Below are positions 43,262 to 51,170 of a stretch of DNA of 64,000 nt, in pieces. The notes beneath the pieces were generated by a model, which did no database searches, was not told where the DNA came from, and was given only the letters and a program-made list of their open reading frames with translations. A program made the position numbers and the translations under genes. The DNA comes from Methylovirgula sp. Lineage in GTDB: Bacteria > Pseudomonadota > Alphaproteobacteria > Rhizobiales > Beijerinckiaceae. The stretch lies in NCBI RefSeq assembly GCF_037200945.1, contig NZ_JBBCGP010000001.1, positions 248,001-312,000 on the forward strand, given 5' to 3'. Position 1 is the stretch's first letter. Each line of letters opens with the position of its first letter.

Positions 43262-44755
43262 TCAGCCCGGCAACGCGAGCGCAGTGTCGACGAGCTCCGT
43301 CGCGCGCGAGAAATCATAAGCGCGGAACATGTTCTGCTTCACCAGGAAGGACGCGCCACCGTAGAACTTCTCATATTGCGCCGAGCGGTTGCCGAATTCC
43401 GAACCGATGAAATCCCAAGCCATGCGCATGAGCTGGACGCGCTCGCGCGCGCCGACAGTGGCACTTTGCATGAAGCGCTCCATGTCGTTCGCGGTCTCGG
43501 GGCTTTCGAGATCGTTCACCGAGGACGGCAATGTGATCATCGCCGCACCGCTCAACTCGCGAACGATCTCAAGCATGCGTGGGTTGATTTCAGATTGCAG
43601 CGCCATAACGGCGTAGAGCGCCTGCCGCGACGGCCAGACGACGCCCTTTTCGTCGATATGCGCCTTCACCTCCTGCGCTTCGAGCATCGTCTCGACGATC
43701 GAGACAAATGCCGCAAGCTCGCCCATTTCCACCATCACCGGCGGCACGCCATCATTGCCGGTCATTTCGTTGATACGCTTGGCGAGCCCAATCATGAAGC
43801 GAAGCTTGGTCGCGTAGCGCGCCTGCGCCTGAAGGTTGCCGTAGAGATGCGACGGCGTCTTCCACCATTGATTCCAGCAGACCTGAAGGTTGCGGTAAAC
43901 GAACACACGCTCCCAGGGAACGACGACATTATCCAGCACGACAAGACAGTCGGATTCATCGAAGCGGCTCGATAGAGGATGATCGAATGTATTCGACGCC
44001 TGCGTCGCGAAGGGGCGCCGCGGGTAAAGCCGCAGGCCCTCGGCATTCAACGGAATCGCAACGCCGATGGCATAATTTTCATCGCCCGGCTTCAGCGGGT
44101 GGATGCAACTCAGATAGATATAATCGGAATAGACTCCAGCGGACGCCAGTTGCTGCGCGCCGGAAATGACGATGCCGCCGTCTGTTTCCTTCACCACACC
44201 AGCATAAAGTGTCGGGTCTTTTTGCTGATGCGCGGGCTTCGAGCGGTCGATCTGCGGCGGCACGATTGCATACGTCGCCCACAGATGATTGTCGCGTAAA
44301 TGCTCATAAAACGAGACGACATTGTCGGCGAATTGCTGGCCGCCTTCGGCAAAAACCTCGGGCACGGCGGCGAAGCCGGTAAAGAATCCCGAGACGTGAT
44401 CGGGCGAGCGCCCGATAAGTCCGAACGACGCTTCCGACCACATTTCCGAGGCCAGACGCTTGGCACGTAGGTCCGCATGCGTCCGCGGGATCTGATAAGC
44501 ACGCCACATCGGCTTTCCCGACGGCGACGTCGTGGTCATGCGTTCACGATTGGCGGGATCAGCAGCAATGTCGAAAAGACGCGCGGAGGATTTTGCCGCG
44601 CCGGAAAACGCCGGGTGCGTCGCGACGTTTTTCACACGCTCCCCGTCGAAATAGACGGCGCGTCCGTCATCGAGCCCCTGCAAAAACTCCGCGCCCGCAC
44701 GCAAATCACGCGTTGTGGAGGCCCGAACGGCTTTCGAAAACTCAGCGACGGTCAT
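43262..44755 (-). CDS. HpaB-family FADH2-dependent aromatic monooxygenase
   Basis: 497-residue oxygenase component of the 4-hydroxyphenylacetate 3-monooxygenase family, in the acyl-CoA-dehydrogenase fold. Landmarks are RAYQIPRTHADLRAKR near 93, DNHLWATYAIVPPQIDRSKP near 155, VVKETDGGIVISGAQQLASAGVYSDYIYL near 193 and ENYAIGVAIPLNAEGL. The family ortho-hydroxylates phenols and oxidises chlorophenols, pyrrole carboxylates and other rings, so the substrate is open. ATG 44755 with AGGAGA just upstream is preferred over a start at 44839 that would cover the operator. It is divergent from a MarR gene across an 18-base perfect palindrome. Confidence 0.88.
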   Translation of the reverse strand: MTVAEFSKAVRASTTRDLRAGAEFLQGLDDGRAVYFDGERVKNVATHPAFSGAAKSSARLFDIAADPANRERMTTTSPSGKPMWRAYQIPRTHADLRAKRLASEMWSEASFGLIGRSPDHVSGFFTGFAAVPEVFAEGGQQFADNVVSFYEHLRDNHLWATYAIVPPQIDRSKPAHQQKDPTLYAGVVKETDGGIVISGAQQLASAGVYSDYIYLSCIHPLKPGDENYAIGVAIPLNAEGLRLYPRRPFATQASNTFDHPLSSRFDESDCLVVLDNVVVPWERVFVYRNLQVCWNQWWKTPSHLYGNLQAQARYATKLRFMIGLAKRINEMTGNDGVPPVMVEMGELAAFVSIVETMLEAQEVKAHIDEKGVVWPSRQALYAVMALQSEINPRMLEIVRELSGAAMITLPSSVNDLESPETANDMERFMQSATVGARERVQLMRMAWDFIGSEFGNRSAQYEKFYGGASFLVKQNMFRAYDFSRATELVDTALALPG

Positions 44756-44802
44756 CAAGCTCTCCTGAGTGGGCCGCACGCCAGCGGCATGTTCACGCGT
44801 TA

Positions 44803-44820
44803 ACAATATGTACATATTGT
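44803..44820. promoter_or_regulatory. Perfect 18-base palindromic operator, HpaB / MarR
   Basis: ACAATATGTACATATTGT is fully self-complementary, with a further ACATAT directly after it (44821-44826). It lies 48 bases upstream of the HpaB start and 93 bases before the divergent MarR gene, an ideal place for that MarR protein to bind. It contains ATATTGT half-sites in both directions, linking it to the sites at 27102, 46203, 50778, 50921 and 57962. Confidence 0.75.
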
Positions 44821-44912
44821 ACATATTTAGGCCCGTCAATTCAAATCACACTGTTGAATTACGCCGACGCTCAACGTTAAACAGTCGCAGCGCGTATCGC
44901 TGAAGGTCGAAT

Positions 44913-45548
44913 TTGCGACCTGACGAGGGCCACTTGACCAGAAATAAGCAAGAAGCGGTCCGTGGCGACGCCGCCCCGCGACAGAGGCCGAAGCAGCCTC
45001 TTTTTGTGCCGCCTGTCACCATCTCGAACGAAACGTTCTGGGTCGATGGCCGCGACGATTGGCTGCGCGAGACGCTTTATCTGATGGTTTTATGCCTGAA
45101 CCAGCTTCACACATTCCGTGAAGCCTTCGGCCGGGCAATGGATCTGACGAGCCCGCAATTCGCCGTCCTGATGGGCACCGCTTATACGCAAGGCGTGGAA
45201 GGTGTGAGCATCGGGACGCTCGCAACGCATGTGCATCTTGCGCCGACCCATGTGACCACCGAAGTCGGCAGGTTGATAAGGCTGGGTCTGCTTCAAAAGC
45301 GCCCGAACAACGAAGACCGCCGCAGCGTCCTGGTCCGGTTGTCACCGCAAGGCGAAAAAGCCATTCGCGCCGTCGTGCCTCTCGTGCGTTCGGTCAACGA
45401 TCAGCTTTTCGACAGTGTGACACGCGACGAATTGCAGTCGATCCTGCAATTCTTCCGGCGCTTCGCGACCAATAGTGAAATTGCCTTGACCAGGATCAAT
45501 TCGACAAAGAGACCAGCAAAACGGCGAAGCGCCAAAACGCCGGATTGA
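44913..45548 (+). CDS. MarR-family transcriptional regulator
   Basis: 211 residues. After a basic, probably disordered N-terminus, residues about 45-185 form a MarR domain: LTSPQFAVLMGTAYTQ, GVSIGTLATHVHLAPTHVTTEVGRLIRLGLLQKRPNNEDRRSVLVRLSPQG, the wing with the usual NEDRR. The frame opens with TTG 44913; a TTG at 44934 with GAGGG 5 bases upstream is an alternative, and both leave the domain whole. It is divergent from the HpaB-HpaC unit and probably represses it in the absence of a phenolic ligand. Confidence 0.85.
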   Translation: MRPDEGHLTRNKQEAVRGDAAPRQRPKQPLFVPPVTISNETFWVDGRDDWLRETLYLMVLCLNQLHTFREAFGRAMDLTSPQFAVLMGTAYTQGVEGVSIGTLATHVHLAPTHVTTEVGRLIRLGLLQKRPNNEDRRSVLVRLSPQGEKAIRAVVPLVRSVNDQLFDSVTRDELQSILQFFRRFATNSEIALTRINSTKRPAKRRSAKTPD

Positions 45549-45574
45549 TCTCAGCCCGGCGACAGATCTTGGCG

Positions 45575-46159
45575 TTAGGCCTTGGCCGTCGCGCGTTGCT
45601 TCCGCACTTCTTCCACCGTGATGCCGCCGACGCGCGCATTCAGCCGGCCGCCTGTCGCGAAACAGAAGATCAAGGCGACCTCGTCGGGTAACGGCGCGTC
45701 GGGCAGGACCAGGCTCATCGTCCCGTAATGCGAGCGGATATAGACGTCGTCGATGGAGTTCATCGGCACATCGATCATCGTACCGGGTGCGGCAACCTTG
45801 GTCACCGACGAAATCCAGGCGTCGCCGCCGCCGATCGCATCGCGAATGGGGTTGGCGAAAACCGTGGTCAGCAGCGCATTCGCGTGTTCGGTTTCGCCGT
45901 TCAGGCCGACAATGCCAGCCTTGCCATAAGCTTCAACAGGCGCACCACCGAGCACGGCAACCGCCTGCGCACCCATTTTCTTTCCGAGGCCGATACTCGC
46001 CTCGGTGAGCGCGGAAAGATCTTCTACGTACTGACCGGCGTAAGGATTTTTGAGCACCATGATCGTGGCGACTTTTCTCAACGGCCTTTCAGCCCGCCGC
46101 CCCGCTTCGTAGAAATGATCCTCTATGATTGTCGCAACTCTGCGAATCTGCATATCCAT
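45575..46159 (-). CDS. PF06684 'amino acid synthesis' family protein, function unknown
   Basis: 194 residues matching the DUF1185/PF06684 family by eye: RRVATIIEDHFYEAGR, RKVATIMVLKNPYAGQYVEDLSAL, GKAGIVGLNGETEHANALLTTVFANPIRDAIGGG and TKVAAPGTMIDVPM. Members occur in catabolic clusters, and structural work points to a ring-opening amidohydrolase-like fold; a real activity has not been agreed. No signal peptide or membrane segment. An ATATTGT-type site lies 44 bases upstream of the start, in a gap shared with the divergent GntR gene. Confidence 0.78.
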   Translation of the reverse strand: MDMQIRRVATIIEDHFYEAGRRAERPLRKVATIMVLKNPYAGQYVEDLSALTEASIGLGKKMGAQAVAVLGGAPVEAYGKAGIVGLNGETEHANALLTTVFANPIRDAIGGGDAWISSVTKVAAPGTMIDVPMNSIDDVYIRSHYGTMSLVLPDAPLPDEVALIFCFATGGRLNARVGGITVEEVRKQRATAKA

Positions 46160-46473
46160 CTATATCTGCCCACCCATCGCTCGTCAGTCACCTTCACTGT
46201 TCATATTGTATGACAACCTGTCAATAGGCCAGAATGTGGCGCTATTTCACAGTCTCGAATGAACGGCGGTGCGGCGCCAGCGGGATAAAGGCCCTGCTTT
46301 AGGCCACCTCGCAAAATCTTGAGGAATGCCATGGTCTCGTTTATGCTTAACCCGGGTGGGGCTCGCGATTGCAGAGAACAGAAAAAGCAATTGGCGGACT
46401 AGTCTACTCAGGGCATGACTGAATCCGGTCGTGAGCCTCGGCATTGCGAATCTTGAATTCATCCGGAGTTTCA
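46160..46473. other. 314-base intergenic region, PF06684 gene / GntR
   Basis: Divergent promoter region. It holds the operator-like sequence at 46203-46219. Otherwise no open frame with family similarity, RNA gene or strong terminator is visible. TCCGGAG, 11 bases before ATG 46474, serves as the GntR ribosome binding site. Confidence 0.6.
46203..46219. promoter_or_regulatory. ATATTGT-type operator, PF06684 gene / GntR
   Basis: ATATTGTATGACAACCT. Its core TTGT-ATG-ACAA (46206-46216) is the exact reverse complement of the core of the site at 50781-50791. It fits the TNGTNNNACNA consensus of FadR-type GntR proteins, and such a gene starts 255 bases away. Confidence 0.68.
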
Positions 46474-47163
46474 ATGGATTTCAAAGTCTTGCCTCAGAGC
46501 GTGCAGGGACAGGCGGTCAGCAAATTACGCGACGCGATCGTGACCGGTATTTTTCGGCCCGGCGACCGTCTCGTGGAATCGGACCTTTGCACACGGCTGG
46601 GCATCAGCCGCCCTTCGGTCCGCGAAGCGCTGCGAAGTCTCGAAGCGGAACGTCTCGTGGTCATCGTGCCCAATCGCGGGCCCATGATTCCGATTCTGAC
46701 CGTAGACATGGCGCGGCAGATTTACGACGTCCGCGCCTTGCTCGAAGGGGAAGCCGCGGCGCTTTTTGCGGCCCACGCACCGCCCTCGGCAATTGCCGCC
46801 ATGCGTTCCGCTCTGGAAGCATTCGACGCTGCCGTCAAAAGCGGCGATCTGACCGAAGAGATCAGGGCGACGCGCCAATTTTACGAGCCGATGCTGCTGG
46901 GCTGCGGCAACCGCGTGATCTTCGAAGTGCTGGATACGCTGAGCGCCCGGATCACTTTCCTGCGTTCGAAGTCCATGTCGCTTCCGGGCCGCGCACAGAA
47001 GAGCGCACGCGAGATGCGGGCGATCCTGAAGGGGATTACGTCGGGCGATACGGAGGCAGCGCGGACCGCCGCCGTGGCGCACGTTCGCCAAGCCTGTAAC
47101 GCCGCCGTCAAAGCCTATTCCGCAGACAAGATCGCAGAAAAGACCACAAAAACCAGCGCCTGA
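46474..47163 (+). CDS. GntR-family regulator, FadR (FCD) subfamily
   Basis: 229 residues. The winged helix reads QAVSKLRDAIVTGIFRPGDRLVESDLCTRLGISRPSVREALRSLEAERLV, followed by PNRGPMIPILTVDMARQIYDVRALLEGEAA leading into the all-helical FCD ligand domain. ATG 46474 is used, since GGAG lies upstream and the family begins there. It is enclosed by the PF06684 and UbiX/UbiD genes, both on the opposite strand. It is the best candidate in the window for binding the ATATTGT-type sites near PF06684 and the semialdehyde dehydrogenase (inference from site type and position). Confidence 0.87.
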   Translation: MDFKVLPQSVQGQAVSKLRDAIVTGIFRPGDRLVESDLCTRLGISRPSVREALRSLEAERLVVIVPNRGPMIPILTVDMARQIYDVRALLEGEAAALFAAHAPPSAIAAMRSALEAFDAAVKSGDLTEEIRATRQFYEPMLLGCGNRVIFEVLDTLSARITFLRSKSMSLPGRAQKSAREMRAILKGITSGDTEAARTAAVAHVRQACNAAVKAYSADKIAEKTTKTSA

Positions 47164-47181
47164 CGTAGCGTTTCCGCTGCG

Positions 47182-47787
47182 TCAGCATTCCGCGGTTTCA
47201 AAGACCGGCGGCGTCCCGGCCCAGCGCGCCGCCAAGGGAAGCGCGATGCCAAACTGGTCGGCGATCCGTCCGACGGTTTGATCGACGATATCGTCGATCG
47301 TCTTGGGGAGCGTATAAAACGCCGGGACCGGCGGGCAGATCACCGCGCCCATCCGGGAAAGCTTCAGCATGTTTTCGAGATGGATGTCGTTCAGCGGCAT
47401 TTCCCGCACCGCCAGGACGAGCTTGCGGCGTTCTTTCAGGACGACGTCCGCCGCGCGCTGGATAAGACCATTGCCATGCCCGTGCGCGATGGAGCCGAGA
47501 GTCTTGGCGGAACAGGGCACAATGACCATGCCCATCGTCTGAAACGATCCGCTGGAAATCGTCGCACCGAGGTCATTATCCGAATAGCATTCATCCGCCA
47601 AACGCCGCACCGAAGCCGCTGTAAAGGACGTCTCGTATTTGAGAGTCTGGATGCCCCATTTACTCATCACCAGATGAGTGCGGATTTCTGTTTCCTTCAG
47701 GGCTTCGAGAAGCCGGATACAATAGATCGCGCCGCTGGCTCCGGTGAGAGCGACGATAAGATCGGCGGATTTCGTTTTGCTGCTCAT
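47182..47787 (-). CDS. UbiX-family flavin prenyltransferase
   Basis: Makes prenylated FMN, the cofactor of UbiD decarboxylases, from FMN and dimethylallyl phosphate. In the 201 residues: IVALTGASGAIYCIRLLEAL at about 11-30, SGSFQTMGMVIVPCSAKTLGSIAHG near 79-103, KERRKLVLAVREMPLNDIHLENMLKL and the PPVPAFYTLPKT segment near 152. It lies 37 bases after the UbiD gene on the same strand, so the two are co-expressed. A dedicated pair in a catabolic cluster indicates a non-oxidative aromatic or heteroaromatic decarboxylation, separate from ubiquinone synthesis. Confidence 0.93.
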   Translation of the reverse strand: MSSKTKSADLIVALTGASGAIYCIRLLEALKETEIRTHLVMSKWGIQTLKYETSFTAASVRRLADECYSDNDLGATISSGSFQTMGMVIVPCSAKTLGSIAHGHGNGLIQRAADVVLKERRKLVLAVREMPLNDIHLENMLKLSRMGAVICPPVPAFYTLPKTIDDIVDQTVGRIADQFGIALPLAARWAGTPPVFETAEC

Positions 47788-47824
47788 CGCTTTCCAATCA
47801 TGACGGCGGCTCGATAAATTTCGG

Positions 47825-49249
47825 TCAGCGGAGCGCTGCGCCCCATTTCTCCTCGATCACTCGCGCTGCCGCCAAAGACAGAGCACTCGCCCGGGGATAT
47901 TCGGCGATCAAATGATAAGGCTTGCAGGCGTCGATAATCATCTTCGAATTCGCCGTCGCGCCCTGCGCCCGGGCTTCAGCGCTCAAGCGCGGATCGAGCG
48001 AAGAACTCCATCCGTTGCGAATGATATCGACGGATTCCGAAGGCTCCGACCGCGTTGTCACCGCCCACATGACGTCGGCGAGATTGGACGGGTCGATGTC
48101 TTCATCTACCACCACGACAACGCGGCCCATATAGCTGTTGGCGGCGGCGATCAGACCAGCCCGCTTGGCGTGGCCGGCATACCGCTGCTTCAAGGCCACG
48201 ACGGTCATGAGTTGGGAGACGTGCTGCCACACGCCGACGACGTCGGAAACGCCCAGCGCTTCGAGATTTGCCCAGATGCCGGCGGCACGGAACGGCAGCC
48301 CGAAGTGAAACCTTGGCGGCTTCAATGGCGGCGAGCCGAAAAGGATCGGGTTGTTTCGATAATGCATGCCCGTCACCTCCATCACGGCGGCCGGCCTTTT
48401 GTCAGCCGCGTAATAGCCGGTGAACTCGCCAAACGGGCCTTCTGGAAGACTATTCTCCGGGAATGGCAACAGTTCGCCCTCAAGCACGATCTCCGCCCGC
48501 GCCGGGACCGGCAGGCCGGTGACAGGCCCCTTCGTCACCTCGATCGGGACGCCTTTGATCGCGCCGGCGAAATCGTATTCTGACTGCCCCCCGGGAAGGT
48601 ATTCGAAACCTGCGATGAAGAGCGCCGGATCCTGTCCGATGACGATTGCAACTGGGCACCCCTGCCCCTTCGACCAATATTTTTGCGCAATCATCGAGCC
48701 GTGGCGCCCGGTGTGATCGAACTGGATCGTCACGCGATTACGCGAATGAACCTGCACGCGGTAGATCGAAGCGTTGACCCAGTTTTCGTCCGGATCACGG
48801 CTGACGATCAGCGCACCAGAGCCGATATACGGGCCGCCGTCCTCTGGATGCCAATGCGGCGCCGGAAAAACAGCGAGATTAACGTCGTCGCCCCGCGCCG
48901 AATTTTCCATGAATAGAGCATCGCCGACGACGGCGGGCGCAATCGGCTTCAACCCGGTGCGCTTCTCCTTCCAGAGCTTCAAAGCATCGAGTGGCCGTAA
49001 CGTTGGATCGAGTCCCAACGCCAGCGCTGCACGCTGCGCGTTCGTCGTCGCGTTCGTGAAGACACGAAATCCGCTGCGATAGCCCGGGATGTTATCGAAG
49101 AGAAGCGCCGGCGCGTGCGCTAGGCCCGCAGCAACTTCGGTAACGCCGCCGATCTCGTGAAAGACTTGCGCGCCGGAAATGTGCCGTACTGCACCCAACT
49201 GATCCGCCAGTGCGATGAATTCCCGAAGGTCCTGATAGGCGACGCTCAT
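47825..49249 (-). CDS. UbiD-family prenyl-FMN-dependent decarboxylase
   Basis: 474 residues. Reversible decarboxylation of aromatic, heteroaromatic or alpha,beta-unsaturated acids. The prFMN-binding segment NWVNASIYRVQVHSRNRVTI spans about 156-175; the catalytic Glu-Arg-Glu set is visible as Arg164 with Glu270 and Glu275 in EGPFGEFTGYY. The C-terminus SKMIIDACKPYH is typical. Subgroup (gallate, vanillate, 4-hydroxybenzoate, pyrrole or furan type) cannot be settled by eye. It lies between a semialdehyde dehydrogenase (86 bases upstream) and UbiX. Confidence 0.93.
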   Translation of the reverse strand: MSVAYQDLREFIALADQLGAVRHISGAQVFHEIGGVTEVAAGLAHAPALLFDNIPGYRSGFRVFTNATTNAQRAALALGLDPTLRPLDALKLWKEKRTGLKPIAPAVVGDALFMENSARGDDVNLAVFPAPHWHPEDGGPYIGSGALIVSRDPDENWVNASIYRVQVHSRNRVTIQFDHTGRHGSMIAQKYWSKGQGCPVAIVIGQDPALFIAGFEYLPGGQSEYDFAGAIKGVPIEVTKGPVTGLPVPARAEIVLEGELLPFPENSLPEGPFGEFTGYYAADKRPAAVMEVTGMHYRNNPILFGSPPLKPPRFHFGLPFRAAGIWANLEALGVSDVVGVWQHVSQLMTVVALKQRYAGHAKRAGLIAAANSYMGRVVVVVDEDIDPSNLADVMWAVTTRSEPSESVDIIRNGWSSSLDPRLSAEARAQGATANSKMIIDACKPYHLIAEYPRASALSLAAARVIEEKWGAALR

Positions 49250-49335
49250 ATCGCTCCAATTTTATCGTTAGATTCAAACCGGGCGCTCATGCCGCAAAAA
49301 CCGTTCCACCTTCCGGCAAATTCGCCCGTCGCAAT

Positions 49336-50718
49336 TTAGGCTCTCTCTCGCCAGACGGTCTGGATATTTGCAAATTCGGTCACGCCGAACGAGGAAAGTT
49401 CCCGCCCATAACCGCTCAGCTTGACGCCGCCAATTGGGACACGCGGATCGGTGGCGGAGAACCCGTTGACGAAAACGCCGCCTGCCTCGATACGCCGCGC
49501 GGCTTTTGCCGCAAGATCAAGATCGTTCGTCCATAAATTACTGCTGAGCCCATATTCGCTTTGATTGGTCAGCGCAATCGCTTCATCCAGATCGTTAACC
49601 AACGTCAGCGCTGCGCAGGGCCCGAACGTCTCTTCGTCGAAGATTGGCATTCCCGGCGTAACGCCGTCGAATATCGTCGGCTGATAAAAATAGCCCTTGG
49701 ATTCAACGTAATTCCCACCTGCCAAAAGCCGGGCGCCGGTGTGTTTTGACTCTTCGACTTGCTTGTGAAGACCATCGCGCAGATCGGCGCGCGCCATCGG
49801 CCCCAAACGCGTCGCACGGTCGAGCGGATCGCCAAGCTTCAGCGCGCGAACGCCTTCGACAAAGCGTTCGGTAAATTCCGCCGCGATCGGCTTTTCAAGA
49901 ATGAAGCGTTTCGCCGCGATGCAGACCTGACCGTTGTTTTGGAAACGTGCCTTGATTCCGACCGAAACCGCCCTGTCGAGATCGGCATCCTTCAGTACGA
50001 TGAACGCGTCCGATCCGCCGAGCTCCAGCACGGATTTCTTCAACAAAGCGCTTGCCTGGGACGCAACCGCCGCTCCCGCTCTCACACCAGCCGTCACTGT
50101 AACCGCAGCCACGCGCCGGTCGGCAATGACGCCCGATATTTTGTCTTGCGAAATGTTAAGAACAGAAAACAAGCCACCAGGCATGCCGCTCTCGCGGAAT
50201 GCGTCTTCAAGATTGAACGCCGAACGCAGGACGTTGCGCGCCGGCTTCAGAATAAAGGCGTTGCCCGCAAGCAAGATCGGAACGGCCGCGCGGATCGCCT
50301 GCCAGAGCGGGAAATTCCACGGCATCACACCAAGGACAGGCCCCAGCGGCAGATAGGAAATATAAGCCGCGCCGCTTTCGACCGGCATCGGCCGATCGGC
50401 GAGCATCGCCGGGCCGTTATCCGCATACCATTCGCATTGCGCGGCGCATTTCAGCACCTCGGCTTCCGCCTCGCCGATCGTCTTGCCCATTTCGAGCGTA
50501 ATCGCCTTGGCGAACTTGTCGACATTATGCCGGAGTAATGCGCCGGCTTTGCGGATGATTTCGGCTCGCCGCGCAACCGGCATCGTCTTCCAGGAGCCAA
50601 AAGCGCGCGCGGCGGCGGCCAGCACCTGCTCGGCGCCGTTGTCGCTCAGATCCGAAAATGTCTCGATCGTCTCTTCGGTATAAGGATTGATCGAGATCGC
50701 CTGGTCGCTTGCTCTCAT
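49336..50718 (-). CDS. NAD(P)-dependent succinate-semialdehyde-dehydrogenase-like protein
   Basis: 460 residues of the aldehyde dehydrogenase superfamily, closest by eye to the short Sad/GabD group: start ISINPYTEETIETF, Asn135 in MPWNFP, Glu232 in LELGGSDAF, nucleophile Cys266 in NNGQVCIAAKR. Residues VPIGGVKLSGYGRELS near the end are conserved. It would oxidise succinate semialdehyde or a related dicarboxylic semialdehyde such as the 2-formylglutarate formed by an enamidase. ATG 50718 is preferred over a start at 50775, which would reach the operator. The site at 50778-50794 is 60 bases upstream. Confidence 0.88.
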   Translation of the reverse strand: MRASDQAISINPYTEETIETFSDLSDNGAEQVLAAAARAFGSWKTMPVARRAEIIRKAGALLRHNVDKFAKAITLEMGKTIGEAEAEVLKCAAQCEWYADNGPAMLADRPMPVESGAAYISYLPLGPVLGVMPWNFPLWQAIRAAVPILLAGNAFILKPARNVLRSAFNLEDAFRESGMPGGLFSVLNISQDKISGVIADRRVAAVTVTAGVRAGAAVASQASALLKKSVLELGGSDAFIVLKDADLDRAVSVGIKARFQNNGQVCIAAKRFILEKPIAAEFTERFVEGVRALKLGDPLDRATRLGPMARADLRDGLHKQVEESKHTGARLLAGGNYVESKGYFYQPTIFDGVTPGMPIFDEETFGPCAALTLVNDLDEAIALTNQSEYGLSSNLWTNDLDLAAKAARRIEAGGVFVNGFSATDPRVPIGGVKLSGYGRELSSFGVTEFANIQTVWRERA

Positions 50719-50777
50719 GCTCTTGGTCTCTGGCTTCCCGGTAGGCCGACTACTGCAATGGCGGCAAATCAACAACT

Positions 50778-50794
50778 ATATTGTCATACAATAT
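50778..50794. promoter_or_regulatory. ATATTGT-type operator, perfect palindrome
   Basis: ATATTGT-CAT-ACAATAT has perfect 7-base arms around a 3-base spacer, 60 bases before the semialdehyde dehydrogenase ATG. It is the best copy of the motif seen also at 27102 and 46203. Confidence 0.74.
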
Positions 50795-50920
50795 GTCAAT
50801 ATCATTCAACGGCGCCATAGTCGTCCGTGTATGCGGCAACATGCCTAAAAGCCTTGCTTATTCTGATTAGATATTAGTCTGCCTACAACTTGACGGCACG
50901 ACTGCCAAGATTTTAAGATC

Positions 50921-50935
50921 GTCTTACAATATGTG
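50921..50935. promoter_or_regulatory. Second, weaker ATATTGT-type site
   Basis: GTCTTACAATATGTG matches 13 of 15 bases of GTCATACAATATGTC (50783-50797), in the same orientation and 138 bases away. Its left half is degenerate, so it may be a half-site serving the enamidase promoter. Confidence 0.45.
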
Positions 50936-51170
50936 CAGCGCACGCGTTGTGTTCGCTTGAAATGACCGGACTCCGATCTGAAACTGGCCGCAATGCTGTT
51001 TGGCAGCCTCTTACAAACAGGTTTGATCGACATCGGTCGCTTCGCGGCGCTAAGACGTGTGTGCCTCTGGTACGACCTAGCCCACGCGGCGACGAGGAGT
51101 AGGCTCTCGCGTCACCCTCTGCCGGGCTTTAGCGTGCCTGCGGCATTGCGCTGACATCGAGGAGCGACGG

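Larger units (their letters stand above)
50719..51170. other. 452-base intergenic region, semialdehyde dehydrogenase / enamidase
   Basis: The longest gene-free stretch of the window, between divergent operons. It contains two ATATTGT-type sites (50778-50794 and 50921-50935). Short open frames here show no family similarity or good start. The right-hand 200 bases show nothing I can name apart from GAGGAGCGACGG just before the enamidase ATG, its ribosome binding site. Confidence 0.6.

Noticed and set aside
50845..51033. A 62-codon minus-strand frame in the long intergenic region
   Set aside because: No ribosome binding site, no similarity and a composition like non-coding sequence; it also overlaps an operator-like site.
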